NCBI RefSeq assembly: GCF_905475465.1
Contig: NC_062249.1
Coordinates: forward strand, 9,312,501 to 9,376,500
Source: Pieris napi
Taxonomy: Eukaryota > Arthropoda > Insecta > Lepidoptera > Pieridae
DNA: 64,000 bases
Reading direction: 5' to 3'
Numbering within the stretch: position 1 is the stretch's first letter; each line of letters starts with the position of its first letter. This document shows positions 46,796-59,215 of this stretch, in pieces. The notes below the pieces were generated by a model that saw nothing but the letters and a program-made list of their open reading frames with translations, was not told where the DNA came from and made no database searches. The position numbers and the translations under genes are program-made.

Positions 46796-47910
46796 ATTTA
46801 TATCTTTAATAATATTTTAAAAGCGGCTGTATGAAATTATGCATATCAAATTAATTTGCACACATATGATTGAAACGTACTTGTACAGCGGAAGAAAAGA
46901 GGCAAGCACTAGCTTAGGTGAAGCAAGGCCAAGCTTCTAAGCAATGCCTTTTTCATTAAAAAATACTCTGAAAATGTTTGATTAATGGGGCAGGGGTGTA
47001 ACAGACAATTTACAATAAACCCGTTCCAGTAATTGTGGCAAAAATGTATTATTATATAATAGTAATAATAATTTATTTTCTCCCATATAACATTTACAAC
47101 AAACAATAAGATTACAGTTGAGAAGGCATTGGGAGACTGGTTTCCAAACTAGGTAAGAACCTGTGATATGGATAACCAGGCTTCCATTCCACAGCAAAAT
47201 CATATTGATTGGTTACAAAAAGTACATACATATATGGGGTAGGCAAACAAATTTAACGTTTTAAATAAAGAAATAAAAACAAAACAGTCAACTAATTAGG
47301 AGTTAGTACAAATAAAGTTGTAAAGTAGGGGTATGTAAGAGTGTGTGTATGTGTGTGTGTGTGTGTGTATGTGCGAGTGTGAGAAGAATATAATTAAATG
47401 AAATGGCCAATCACTGTCCTGTAACTATTTTAAAATAACAGAATATAAATTATTTTTGTCGTATTATGCTTCGTAGATCTATCTCCTAGTCTAGAAACAT
47501 TTTATGTACAAAATAAATGCGCCAAGTGTAAAGGTTTAATTTGTCGTTTCCAAAGGACAGGACACGCACTGGTCTACACATGAGTTGATTCCCGGCGGAA
47601 TACGCAGTTCAGTTGGAATATATTCAAAAATCAGAGTGAGATACAGAAACTTAGCGCAAACTGACTCCAGTATTTCAAATACTTTTCATATTTGAGATGC
47701 TTGAAGTCAAAATTGGACTAAGTCTACGTCAAAACGAAAACAATGTTAGACTTAGCGAGACAGGAACAATGTTTTAAATTCGATTATGAGAAACTGGCCT
47801 CGTCTTGGCCACAACTCGGCTTTATCCTGGACTTTGACCTTACAATAACGCCTCTGAAACATACCCTGACTCTAGTCCGTTTATAAAATATGGAAATTGT
47901 ATCTTATGGA
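46796..47910. other. Gene-free stretch
   Basis: Apart from the TG microsatellite I recognise no gene or element here. Confidence 0.4.
47341..47383 (+). repeat. TG/GT microsatellite
   Basis: A GTGTGTGTATGTGTGTGTGT run with TATG and GCGAG interruptions. Confidence 0.85.
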
Positions 47911-48242
47911 ATATATATGTCACCGTAAAATTGTAAACACCATTAGATTGTAATCTATCTCGCGAGATTATAAACTGTCGAAATATTGTGAACCTCAACG
48001 AACTGCTTAAAATTTAACGTATTATTATTCGGTAGTTACATGAAATTGTTGGAAAGTAAAATTAATCTGTAATTGACCAAAGAAGTTTGAATGATAACTA
48101 AGTTAGTGTAGTACAATCTACCGAATAATAATACGTTAAATTGTAAGCAGTAAGCTGAGGTTCACAATCTTTCGACAGTTTATAATCTCGCGAGATAGAT
48201 TACAATCTAACGGTGTTTACAATTTTACGTCAACATATATAT
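47911..48242. mobile_element. Long inverted-repeat element with CGCG palindrome in each arm
   Basis: Arms of about 75 bp (CGTAAAATTGTAAACACC, TAGATTGTAATCTATC, TCGCGAGATTATAAAC) face each other across about 165 bp, and the arms resume at CCGAATAATAATACGTTAAA. Both arms contain TCTCGCGAGA. The outer flanks are TA-rich, so the exact ends are uncertain. Confidence 0.85.
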
Positions 48243-48245
48243 AAC

Positions 48246-48605
48246 TAGCAGACCGGCCAAGCGTTGCTGTGACTAAGGTTTTTGTTATATTAGATAGTAG
48301 TAAACTATTCAAGGGAAACGGAGAACACCAGTCATGGCGACCACCAAGCTTTTTTGGTGGTAATGTCATTAAATTGTAGCTTATGTGAAACGTTGGTACT
48401 TTCAACACAGCGCCATCTGTTAGAATTGTGACTATCAAATAATTAACAAATAATTTGCAATAAAATAATATTGCGGGTATAAATTGAGATGTAAGCTATC
48501 CTATCGTTTAAGTTAGATCAAACCGCACACAGTGTGCAAATTTGATTGAAATCGGTTCAGTAGTTTAGGAGTCCATAGCAGACAAACAACGTGACACGTA
48601 ATTTA
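48246..48605 (+). mobile_element. Retroelement 3' region
   Basis: GCAGACCGGCCAAGCGTTGC, CACACAGTGTGCAAATTTGA, AATCGGTTCAGTAGTTTAGG and ACAACGTGACACGTAATTTA form a segment that is widespread in insect genomes and ends in TA-rich repeats. The class is not settled from sequence alone. Confidence 0.6.
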
Positions 48606-49530
48606 TATATATTAATTTAATTTAATTTATATTAATGGAAATTATGGCTTGTAAAACATGTTTTTTCTAATGCATGATTATATTTTACACAGAAAATGTG
48701 TCATATAAAGCTTTAATTATCTTTTATAAATTTATATATTTAATCATTTAACTTTATAACGTTATTAAATATAAATAAATCTATTTCTATTTAATAAGGT
48801 TATTGAATTGGAATTCATTAAAGTGTCATTAGCAATGTCTATACTGAATTATTAATTAGCAAAGTTGTTGTCTCGGCCACTTTTCATTTTCTAACTGAAT
48901 AAACTCGTAGATATTTCATGACTCGTAGGTATTCATTTCATATTATCGCGGTATAAAATATCGAAGCAAATTATGATTTATATTTACATTAACAACTCTG
49001 ATAAGAAATACCTCTAAACAATGTTAAAAAAATCTTACCGATAACATCGTTTGGTTTCTTTTTTTCTTTTTTTTATAGAACAGGGAAAAAAATAAATAAA
49101 TTAACAGATTTTGAGGAGGCTTTACCCCAAAATGGGCCATACAGAAACTAGATATAAAAAATTATAAATAAAATCTAACTTAAATTTTGTTAAAACTTAC
49201 TAACTTAACTAATACTAATATTACTAACAATTGTTGTATGTATGGATTAAATAAAGCTTTAATAATAATAATAATAATAATAAATGGTACACCGGTCATA
49301 AACCACAATCTTGTCAATATTAATCAATAAGTTCCGTGGTTGTTTAAATATTTAAATTTGATTCAAAGACTGAATGTTGAATTGGATTTATTATATTTAA
49401 AAATATAACATATATTTAAAAAGTTGAGAGGCATGGCATTCTTATAATTATTAAACCTCATTTATTCCTTGAAACATTTATGAAATACACACACACTCAA
49501 AATAAATAAATTATAAATTTTTTCAAGAAC
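48606..49530. other. Gene-free stretch with an AAT microsatellite
   Basis: (AAT)n at about 49258-49283; otherwise AT-rich without recognised features. Confidence 0.4.
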
Positions 49531-49534
49531 CTCT

Positions 49535-49760
49535 TATAGAGTATATGCTTCTAATTGGCCCCATCTCTTTCTGTCTCGAGCATTTTTCACCCAATCCTCT
49601 CCACCAGCTTCCTCAAGCTCGTCACCACCGTGCAAGAGGGCAACCTCTCTTTCTTTTTCCTGGTGGCCCTTTCCACTATGTTACCTTCTTTGTCCATCTG
49701 CCATTGTTCATGCGGTATGGCCCGCCCATTTCCACTTAAGTTTTTTTTGCAAGGTATATA
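49535..49760 (-). mobile_element. LINE reverse-transcriptase C-terminal fragment
   Basis: On the minus strand, shifted frames read WAGHTA, then a basic KGHQEKERE region, then GGEDWVKNARDRKRWGQLEA, the conserved end of LINE polyproteins also represented at 10145-10890. Confidence 0.65.
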
Positions 49761-49854
49761 TAGTTCAATAAATTACTGGGCTATTTTGTCTCCTGGTAGG
49801 TTTGTTTTACTGTTGTACTTATAAAGCCTTTTGTACTTTTAACAATTTAACTAA

Positions 49855-50012
49855 AGTCTTAGGGGTTTTCACGAAGAGAGCGTACCATTCTCTGATAGGT
49901 CAGCAACACACCCACTAGCCCCCGGCTTTGCAGTTGTCAATGGCCGGCGGTTATCTCTCTATTCAAAGTGACCTGCCTGCTGGCTTGCCCATAATCATGT
50001 CCCTTAAAAAAA
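49855..50012 (+). mobile_element. LINE-A 3'-end fragment, diverged
   Basis: TTTTCACGAAGAGAGCGTAC, GGTCAGCAACACACCCACTA, GGCCGGCGGTTATC and a final A run follow the order of the element at 26141. Confidence 0.65.
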
Positions 50013-51330
50013 CCCAATTATCGAAAAATGCCTATTATAAATATAAAGCACAATAATAAATCTTATAAGGATTCTCTGTTAGGTTTCACCAGCTAAGAGA
50101 CACTTTATTATAATACAAAATAGTAAACGAAACGTTTTACATCGGTGCATTTGTACAGATTATAAGAATCACATGATTCGTATGAATAAAATCAACTGTA
50201 AATGTTCAACTATTTTTCGAAATCTTTCAGCAATGACCGATAAGTTTTATCTAGGATTACTGTGTCCGTGCTTTGATGGTACGTTTTGTATGCCAATTGA
50301 AGGCTTATTAAGATGATATAAAGAAGAATAAAAGTAGTCCTTTAGTGTTGTCTTGGATTTTTGTTTAAAATAATGTTCCCCAATTTTCCGATAGTTATCA
50401 GCAATGCACGATAAATTTTATCTACGATTACCGTGTCCGTGCGTTGATGGTACGTGTTGCCAGTGAATAGCAATTGGAAAGAAGAATAATAGAAGTTCTT
50501 TTGTGTTGTCTGATTTGAAATTAAGTTTTCCAACGTTAACTGATTAGCTTGTCTAGTCTAGGGCCACTATAACATACAATATTAAAAGTAACTTTAAAAA
50601 ATTGAAGTCACTTCAGGTACCTGGAAATATAATTAAGGTCCCCTTAGAAATGCGTATATTTCAAATACTGATGAACCCATTTGGATGAAAGATGGACTGT
50701 TGTTAAGTTGGAGTAAAAAGGATCTTTTCGATATGGTTTAAATTTCCGAGAAACTTGTGGATGCACTTACGAAATTTAGCAAACGTGCTTCGTCGTCTAA
50801 GTCTTTAATGCCAATAAGAGTTAAATCTACTTCAAAAGCTGTCAAACCATTTTTGCGAAGTTTGACAAATTTGACATCGCTCAAGATGGTGTCTTGAATT
50901 AGAATAAAGTCCTAAATAGATATTCAAAACTCTACGAGAGTTCTACAATTTCTAGAAGTTTTTGATGTTGAAAAAAAAAATAGTTACAGAATACAGTTAA
51001 TAACTTTAGTTACATGATTTTTAATGTTTGTAAAAATAATAAGTAATAATACATAATATTGTTAATGCTCTGGAGGCTGGACAACAATTAAACGCGGTTG
51101 AAACCGGTAAACAAGGCTATTCCCAATTATGAAACTCAGGTAGAAGACCCTCGTATTTAATTCAAAGAGTAAGTTATCAAAACATGAAATTAATTCGTCT
51201 GAGACAATAGAGCTCCAAACTTGGAGGTCACAAGTTTGGAACAAAACTAGATAATTTCTTGGGACGTGCAAATAATTATTCAAACTAGACCAGTGAAACT
51301 AAATGACTAGATAGACTATATATATTTATT
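50013..51330. other. Gene-free stretch with an internal duplication
   Basis: TTTCAGCAATGACCGATAAG to TGATGGTACG (50226-50283) is repeated with changes at 50397-50453 (ATCAGCAATGCACGATAAAT to TGATGGTACG), about 170 bp apart. No gene was recognised. Confidence 0.5.
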
Positions 51331-51470
51331 TGTTTGAAAAAGCTTGCCAACGCTCACCACACACTTATAGGTAAACAACAAACACGAAGAGAAAAATCTA
51401 CATCGATTCATAAATTATAAAAATAAAAGGGGAATTGATTTCAAAGTGTGAGGGGAGCAACTATGACCAG
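51331..51470 (+). mobile_element. Partial copy of the repeat at 12250
   Basis: GAAAAAGCTTGCCAACGCTC and GTGTGAGGGGAGCAACTATG are shared with 12268-12505; the middle is shorter. Confidence 0.7.
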
Positions 51471-51982
51471 ACCTAGCTCGTTTATCAGAATGCTCAATCT
51501 GGATATCAAGTGACATTTGGCCAAAACGCGTTCTTCTGAAAGGAAGGACCAATAGAATGAAATAGAATGCCTGAGGTATCTAAAGGGTACACGAAAATTA
51601 AATTTAGTTAATAGGTTGCGGCAACGAACCTGATTCATAAATATAAACTTACACACAAAAATGTGATGCCACGGCCAAAAGTGTCATTGGTTTTTTTATG
51701 ATAATCATTTGTGAAGCTTAAATATATTTATTTATATCATTAATTTTACAATATGTAACTACGAAAAAAAATCACATATTTTATGCATATATTAACTACA
51801 GACAAATATTATAAATATTAGACAATATTATAGAAAATTAATCTGTCATCTGAATTCTATCACTCCTATACGGTGCAAAGTTTCCAGCTTTGGAACTTAC
51901 CTCTTGAAAATAGACGAGCTCAGTCTTTAAACTCATTAATTTAGGAATCTACTCGAGCATTTCTATTCTACTTTATAGGTTT
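51471..51982. other. Gene-free stretch
   Basis: AT-rich DNA with no recognised feature. Small frames here are not supported. Confidence 0.4.
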
Positions 51983-52350
51983 TTGAAGTTATACTTCTTT
52001 AGTCGCGTTATGAAAAATTTATAAGAGTGAAATTTTACGATGCGCGCGCACCGTGACACAAAATTAACAGAATGAAGTTGCCCACGGAAGATGCTACGGC
52101 ATTGGACATAATTTAAAAACAACATTCGAATAGTAATAGAATTTATGTAACACTTAATGTAAGAGAATAATAATAAATATTTATTTATTTAATTTTTCAA
52201 ATGTAAACTGAACTTTATTGACTATAATGACTCCTTTTCCAGTCTTTGATTATTTAATTGTAATTAATTATTTGCATGCAATCAAAATCTATTTTTAATA
52301 ATGCCAAAGAAGTATAACTTCTTACGCGCGTACATAAGTACACGCACCCT
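51983..52350 (-). mobile_element. 370-bp MITE-like element, copy 2, inverted
   Basis: It is the reverse complement of 46161-46532 with few differences. It starts TTGAAGTTATACTTCTTTAG and ends GTACATAAGTACACGCACCC. Confidence 0.85.
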
Positions 52351-52990
52351 TTTTTTTCTAGATTTTAGTATAATTCTAGTGTTACTTGTAATTTAATTAT
52401 TTTTAATTTAGTTGTGCAAGTCTTGCGCTATACCCTCAGCAGGTATTTCTTTTTTATTTATCCTTCGCATGAAAGAAATCACTTGTTGGAGATTATCTTA
52501 CGTAATCTGTTTTTTATATTTATGTTAAGTCACAAATTGTAAAGGAATAAAAAAATAACTCTTCGTAAAGTTAATGTCGCTTATACTAAAATTAATTAGA
52601 CCACGTATCATAATAAGGTAAGTAAGTGAGCTTGCAAGTGGTTCTCATACTGAAGGCTACGTGCAAAAGATTAGCTATAATTAATGAAGCACAATATCTT
52701 GTCGGTACATCATTAAAATTGCATTAGGGCCTGTTTATAACGTGCGATGCGATAAAATTGTCGGTAATGGGACCCTCGATAGTTTATCTTTAGTAATAAA
52801 ATTGTGCACTTTGCTTTATGTGTGGTAATTTGAAAATCATTTACACATGATTCTCGTGAAATATGTAGTCAGCGGAAACTAAAAATATGTCCGCGTTTAA
52901 GATTTCAGTTTTAATTATAGTTTAGCGGTGGCATTTGGGGTTTTGATTGTATTCTTCGTTAGTAAATAATTTCAGCGATAGTTTTAGTTT
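52351..52990. other. Gene-free stretch
   Basis: Nothing recognised in this AT-rich interval. Confidence 0.4.
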
Positions 52991-52994
52991 AGTT

Positions 52995-53282
52995 AGTTTC
53001 ATCATCGGACGTCGAGACAAAATACGAAATTTCACCCGTATCACCTCGACGTCCGTCACCACAACAGAGTTTGATGACAGTTTCTGTCGCACAGTACTTC
53101 AGTGGAACTAGCTTCCCACTGAAGTATTTCCTAATCAATTCGACTTAGGGTCGTGTAAGCAAAGAGCGTACCAATTCTTAAAAGGCTGACAATCCTCTCG
53201 CGAGCCCTCTGGCTTTGAGAGAGTCCATGGGCGACGGTATCATTTAACCTCAACTGAGCCTCCTACCCGTGATCTATAAAAC
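52995..53282 (+). mobile_element. LINE-A copy, 5'-truncated
   Basis: CATCATCGGACGTCGAGACA, CCGTATCACCTCGACGTCCG, CCCACTGAAGTATTTCCTAA and GAGTCCATGGGCGACGGTAT match 26198-26490 over the full length. Frameshifts disrupt the coding part and no long A run remains. Confidence 0.8.
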
Positions 53283-53984
53283 GTGGGACCACATGCTCCG
53301 GAGGGGTCCAAACCTCATTGATAAGCAAAGTGTTGACTGAAATCTCCAAGGCAAAAGAAAACGTGACCCAAGACAGACTTAGAAACGAAGCATCATTCCA
53401 GAGTTGAAAGAGCAAGTGGTAGTCTTACTAGTGTAAGTCAGAGCGGCTAACTCCAACGCAGCTTTTACATTTATATCACAAACAAATGAATACATACACA
53501 TAAAAAAAAACAACAAAATAAAATAAATAAATAAAATATTTACAAAAAGACTAACTGATTTATGTATTCCGTGGAAGTCATTAATTATAAATAAATGTGA
53601 GATTCTATTACATATAAGAACGGTGTTTGATGATCTATCTATCTAAACTAATTCAAATAAGACGTATTATAATGAAATGATTCTAGAATAGTTGAAGTGA
53701 CGATGCCAGACAACGGAATGTCTTCAAGATAGATGTCTGACGATAGCTTTGAGCGAAGATGTAATGAGATTTCAAAGGGTTGTTTCTTAAATATAGTTAA
53801 AGTTTATCTTAAAACATATATATTTAACAAGCTATAGCTTAACATAATAGAGTTTTATGCAGCTTTATGCGTCAACCGTGAGGCGAAAGACAGCTTGACA
53901 CCAATGGCTTTTTTATATACGAAATTAACTGCTCTAACGAAGCGAAAATTGTGAGGAATATAGTGATGTAGCGCCATTAGATTA
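53283..53984. other. Gene-free stretch
   Basis: Bases 53283-53460 are less AT-rich and may be a decayed transposon piece, but no family was recognised. The rest is AT-rich. Confidence 0.35.
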
Positions 53985-53989
53985 TATTA

Positions 53990-54225
53990 TTAGATTATTA
54001 TTATAACGTTAGAGTAATGTTTACAACTCCCATCCCTGAGGTAGTAGGTTCGATCTCCTGTTGTGCACCAATGGACTTACTTCCATGTGCGCATTTAACA
54101 TTCTCTCGAATGGTGGAGGAAAACATCGTGAGGAGACCGGTTTGCCTTAGACCTAAAAAAGTAGGGGAGGCAGGTCAACTTATTGCCTATTAGATTGACA
54201 AATCATCATGAAACAGAAAACGAAA
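53990..54225 (+). mobile_element. tRNA-derived SINE
   Basis: CATCCCTGAGGTAGTAGGTT, GTGCACCAATGGACTTACTT, GGAAAACATCGTGAGGAGAC and TCATCATGAAACAG match the family at 12001. Confidence 0.8.
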
Positions 54226-54919
54226 TTCAACAGACAATTATGTTTTAAATGAACGTATTTTTTGTGTTAATATTGCTGACTCACCGACAAAAGGTTATTA
54301 TTAAATGATGACCTCGACTGCTTCTGTCGGTTGTTTGAACGAGATAATGTCAAAAACGACTGAACTGATTTTTCACGGTTCACCAATACTATAATTTATG
54401 AGTAAGGTTTTTTTTGAATAATTCATTATGATTTTATGTAAATTGAAATGTAACAATTATTGGTGAAAATCTTGTCAAAATACAGTTTTTTGTACAATAA
54501 AAATCGAGTGCTTGCAGTTATCAAATACTCCCACAACCATGCTAGACGTTATTATTATTATTAAAGCTTTATTAATGAGGATGCTAGACAATACAAGAAC
54601 ATAAATAAATTATTCACATCGCACGACAACACCATTGCACGTATACAACGGAATGTAGAAGCTCCGTAGGTGTCTTGATATGCTACGACGTAGCTTCCGC
54701 TACGCCACCTCGGCGTTTTATAAATAGCTACACTTTTTATAAAATTAATATATTTATTCCCTGTTTATTTGGAATAACATTTGCATTTGTTATAGGTTGA
54801 TTTTTCTGTAAGTGTGATTGATAGTGTATATGAGTAATCTATAACATCGGAAATACGGTATTATAAATATAGAATCGTGAAGTAAATGTAATGCCTGGAA
54901 TAGATCGCTCATTTGTTTT
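54226..54919. other. Gene-free stretch
   Basis: No gene. GCTACGACGTAGCTTCCGCT near 54682 is a small imperfect palindrome. Confidence 0.4.
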
Positions 54920-55135
54920 GTTTAGTTTTTTGTAATTTGAATTTTTTCTTTGATTAGTAACTGTTTTTTTTTGTAATGTTTGTTTTGTTTAATAATAGGT
55001 TATGATCTCTATATGTATGTCATGTTTGCCTTTAAGTGCTTGTCACATTAAAAATTGAATTTTGTGTTTGTTTTTTCCAATGTGTCAGTGTGCCGAGCGT
55101 TGGCAAGCTTTTTCTCAATTAAAAAAAAAGAAAGT
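54920..55135 (-). mobile_element. Inverted copy of the repeat at 12250
   Basis: The complement reads TTGAGAAAAAGCTTGCCAAC, GCTCGGCACACTGACACATT and then the same A-rich body (ATGTGACAAGCACTTA, GGCAAACATGACATACATA) as 12255-12480. Confidence 0.8.
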
Positions 55136-57165
55136 GATAAGGCAGGCTATTGCCCCCCTTATTATACAACTAAATATAAATACATATTTTAAAGTTATTT
55201 GTAAACAGCTGGGACATTTTATTATTGAATTTCTCTTTTCTTATAATTAATTATTTATAATTTAGAATAATTATTTAAACTATTTAGTATTTATAGAAAA
55301 CTATATCGACTTTCTCACCCTTTAATTTCCCTTGCATACTCAGTAAAACCGGACGCACTTTGGCTCAGTAAACTTCAAAAATACCCGATCCTTTGTAAAC
55401 CTTTATAAAATCCTGCATCGCCCTCTAACGTTGCGCTATTTTGCATCTATCTCACTCTTACAGAGGCCATGTAAGTGACTGGCTTAAATGGTTCTTTAGA
55501 TTGATTTTCCGCTTGAAAAGAACTCGCGTGAGCAATTAACCGAGTAAACATGTGGGCGTTTTGTTGACGGTTTTTATGTAGATTTGGACTAAAATGTTTA
55601 GTTTACTCTAAATCTTAGTTAGTAGATTCCTTTTTTGAAATGTTTACACGCTTTACATATATTGGGAGGTATAGTATTATACTATATCATATATTATATA
55701 AATAACCCTTTATTGCTATTAGCTTCGTTTCGCATTTTTTCATGTACGCAAACGACATATAACATAGTTATTAAAATTGTTTTATGAATTGTATAATTAT
55801 CCAGGTGTATGAATTATTGAGTAGTTCTATCGCATTAGACATAATGGGATAGAATGGGATGATTTACTATAGCAAATAATATAGAATAATTATTTCATAA
55901 ATATTCAAACAGGTGCCCAACGCCGAGAGGTTTACAAGTTCTTTGGTGGTCTTTAATCTTGTAGTACATTTTTGTAAGACTAGAAATATGTAATAAGACA
56001 AATGTTTAGATTGGAAGTGCGTGACAGAATATATAGCGCTCGTTCGTGGAACCATAGACGTTAATAATTTTAGCGAGTAGGTGATCTTTGTTTGACACAT
56101 AGATTTTTGTCTTAGACATGCGAAAAAACCCTGGGAAAACTGTTCCTCGTGTTGTTTTCCCTACACCTTATGAACTGGTATTAATTACGCAAATTTTAAT
56201 TTTTTTATCATAATATAATAATATAATCGAAATGTAGTTACTATAAATGTCTACACGGGACATCACAAAAGTCCTGATAAAAGTTATATTATAATCGTAC
56301 AGTGACCCTTGCCCGTGTGAAATTACATGACCGTTCGAGGGGACGAAAAAGTTCGGATTACTAATATTATTTCCAAGTATTTATTTTATTTGAAGACGAA
56401 AGTAGAACAAGAATGTCAGATCTTTTAATATATAGAGTAAAGTGTATTTAAATATATCTGTTTGAAACTTGGAAGCAAAGAAAGAAGAAGAAGATTTAGT
56501 TTTAACATAGAGTTCTGATTCTAGAATTTAATTCATCTTACATGAGTTACTATAACTATATATAACACCCTAAACACACCACGCATTTAAAAATGAAAGT
56601 ATGGAAAAATGTAATAGTCTCAAAAAGATTTTTAATAAGGATATATCGCTTCTAACAAACTAAAACAGTCTAATTGTATTTTTGTAAATACGGGAACTTA
56701 CATACTAATGAAAGTTAGAATCGCCGCCACCTAATTAATTCAATCATTTGATTTAACATTTAGGAAAGCTACGAGTTAATTAATAAACTAGGAGATTTTG
56801 GAGGAAGATTGCTGTATACTAAAATTTATATAAAATTATCCAAATCATATAAATATAGAAACTCTTTTAAAAATAATTCTAGCAGAGCTGGTAAAAGCTC
56901 GTAATGGACTTTTACACATTATTTTTACAATGGCAAACTTCAAGCTCAATTTTTCCTTCCAGTTAAAACATGATTTCGAGTTTAATGTAATATTCATTTT
57001 CGAGCGAACCAGTAGGTATTATTCTTTAATTTTTAATCAAATTATTTTTAATAAAGTGCAGTGCCGTTAGCGAAAAAAATACAATGTTAAATTATAAATA
57101 TAAAATAATAACGAAGGGGTTGTATTGTTATACGCGTTAGTATGATTCTACCCGTGACCTACCTT
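55136..57165. other. Gene-free stretch
   Basis: AT-rich DNA with small unsupported frames and a GAAGAAGAAG run near 56485. No element was recognised. Confidence 0.4.
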
Positions 57166-57169
57166 TACA

Positions 57170-57290
57170 GAACTGGGAGCAAACGGGTAGGAGAATCATC
57201 TGATAAGTGATACCTATTCCTATGGACACTTTCACTTTCAGGGGCTCGCAAGTTCGTTGCCGGCCTTTTAAGAATCGGTATATAGGTTTT
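57170..57290 (-). mobile_element. LINE-A 3'-end fragment
   Basis: The complement reads TTAAAAGGCCGGCAACGAAC, TTGCGAGCCCCTGAAAGTGA and TACCCGTTTGCTCCCAGTTC, as at 26390-26490. Confidence 0.75.
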
Positions 57291-57425
57291 CTTAAAATGT
57301 ATATGAAATTCCGAAAAAATATTTTGCAGTTAGCGTTGAAATTATGTAACTATAACGCACTTCTTTGGTATGGTATTTGATGATTATTATTTGGTATGTA
57401 TATGGTGATAATATGTATATATATT

Positions 57426-57628
57426 TATTTTGCGAACTAGCAAACTGTGGAATCGACTCCAAATGTTTTCTCCCTCTAACTCCCTCAGAGATTCGACCTC
57501 CAAATGTTTAAAAATCGAGTGTACTCCTCCCTCAAAGGCCGGCAACGCACCCACTAAAAATGGGTGTCTATGGGCTGTGAAGACTGCCCTTTTTGGTCGT
57601 CCCGCTTTTTGACCTCCCCTATTATAAA
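57426..57628 (+). mobile_element. LINE-A-related 3'-end fragment, other subfamily
   Basis: The coding end (CAAACTGTGGAATCGACTCC; LWNRLQMFSPSN) leads to AAAGGCCGGCAACGCACCCA, GGGTGTCTATGGGCTGTGAA and CCTTTTTGGTCGTCCCG, ending ATTATAAAAAAAA. Confidence 0.75.
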
Positions 57629-58765
57629 AAAAACCTCAGATACTACACAAATTATATGCTGAAATGAAGCCATTTTAGTATTAATTTATTTAAAAAGTCA
57701 AGATATTTTTAGTAACAGGAAACAAAAGAACGAATTTATTTTTACAATACGGAAAATCTCCAAATAGCTACAGTGTTTTGTAAAATTTTATAAAAATACT
57801 TTTGTAACTTTGTTATTTATAATCTTCTGTTTTCGTTAGTGTTAGGCAAAACATTTTTTCAGTTTGAATCGCGTAGTTTTAATAGCTAATTAATACTTGA
57901 TTGTAAAATTTGCAATTTTTATTGTCATATTTCTGAACAATAAAACCAGTAGTGTTTAGTGCATAAAACCAGAGTATTTTCCTCTTTACAGAGACTGTGG
58001 TAGTGTCAACTCTATGTGTGTTAGACTCAAATTTCTTATTAGTCTTAAATTAATCTAGATAATTAAGTATTTACTAGTTTACTTAACCTACATAGTAATA
58101 ATAATAATGAATAAAAAAGAAAACTAAATTAAATCTTAAAATTTTGGTCCCTGTGGCCTATAATGCTGGCAGCATTTCCTCGCTATATTGCGATAATTAT
58201 ACGTTGAGCGAGGAAAGCTCTAGGGTACTATCTACCAGGCGCCAACTTAATTTTTTAATTAGCGCCCGTGCCCTTGAACCCAAGAGTCCCTACTCTAAAT
58301 GGAACAAAATCTAAGTTAGAGAAGAGACTCTTATAACTATTTTTTATCCAGATTGTTAATGTGTCAAAAAAAATTAGAAAACATATAATTTTGTGTTCAA
58401 TAACATTAAAATACGACTTTAAGTAAATATCGCTTTTTCATATTTACGAAAGTATTCGCGATTTATATTATTGGAGCGTAATGCTTAGATGTCAATAAGA
58501 CGGTCGTATCGAATAAGAAGCGTTTCAGTTTAGTTGAACGTTCGTGTGATCGTGTGTAATGGATTGTGAGAGGCGTTCGCGTGGACTCATCCGCTTCTGC
58601 TTATGGTGTGGTAAAAGTATAGGCGGTAAGCGATTTAGTTCAGTATGTTTACTTACATATAAATTATTGTTTTGAAAATATTTCAAAATTTCTGACAAAA
58701 AGGTTACTCTACAGTGGATAAGAAGAACATAGAGGATCTCTCGGCAATGATGCTGCCGACGACCT
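57629..58765. other. Gene-free stretch
   Basis: AT-rich with nothing recognised. Confidence 0.4.
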
Positions 58766-58769
58766 AGCA

Positions 58770-59215
58770 ATGAGAGGTTCTAGAATGATGTTAACTGGCC
58801 CATACCCGCTCTTTCGCTTGCCCCAGTGCGAACCTGGATTCGCCAAACATCCACAGAACTCCAACATCACCGATAGTCTCAAAACGCGGACTGCAAACAG
58901 TCCAAAATAGCACTACCAGGATTTTAAAAATAATGTTAGGCACAATTACGGGCCACTTGTCTCCTTAATAAACATCTCTTTGTCCTAGGCGTGACATTGT
59001 CAGAACAGACCCACGTACAGAGGCTGCTTCAGAACAGAGGAATCAGTCACCCACATAGTCTTTGAATACAGTAGGGCTGTGCCTTCCCAACGAACCCTCG
59101 GAGCAATGAAGGTCGCTCCGTGAAGCCTGCGAAGTGACCAGGGAAGTTCTGAGAAAATGGAAATCGAACTCGAAGAACATTATAAGAAGCAAAATAGGGT
59201 TGGATTAATTATGTA
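58770..59215 (+). mobile_element. Retroelement C-terminal remnant
   Basis: In shifted frames LGTITGHLSLNKHLFVLGVT is followed by LSEQTHVQ, then remains of a cysteine/histidine segment and REVLRKWKSNSKN. The TGH-LN-HL-LGV phrase is typical of the RNase H/tail end of LINE and related elements. It is less AT-rich than the surroundings. Confidence 0.6.
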
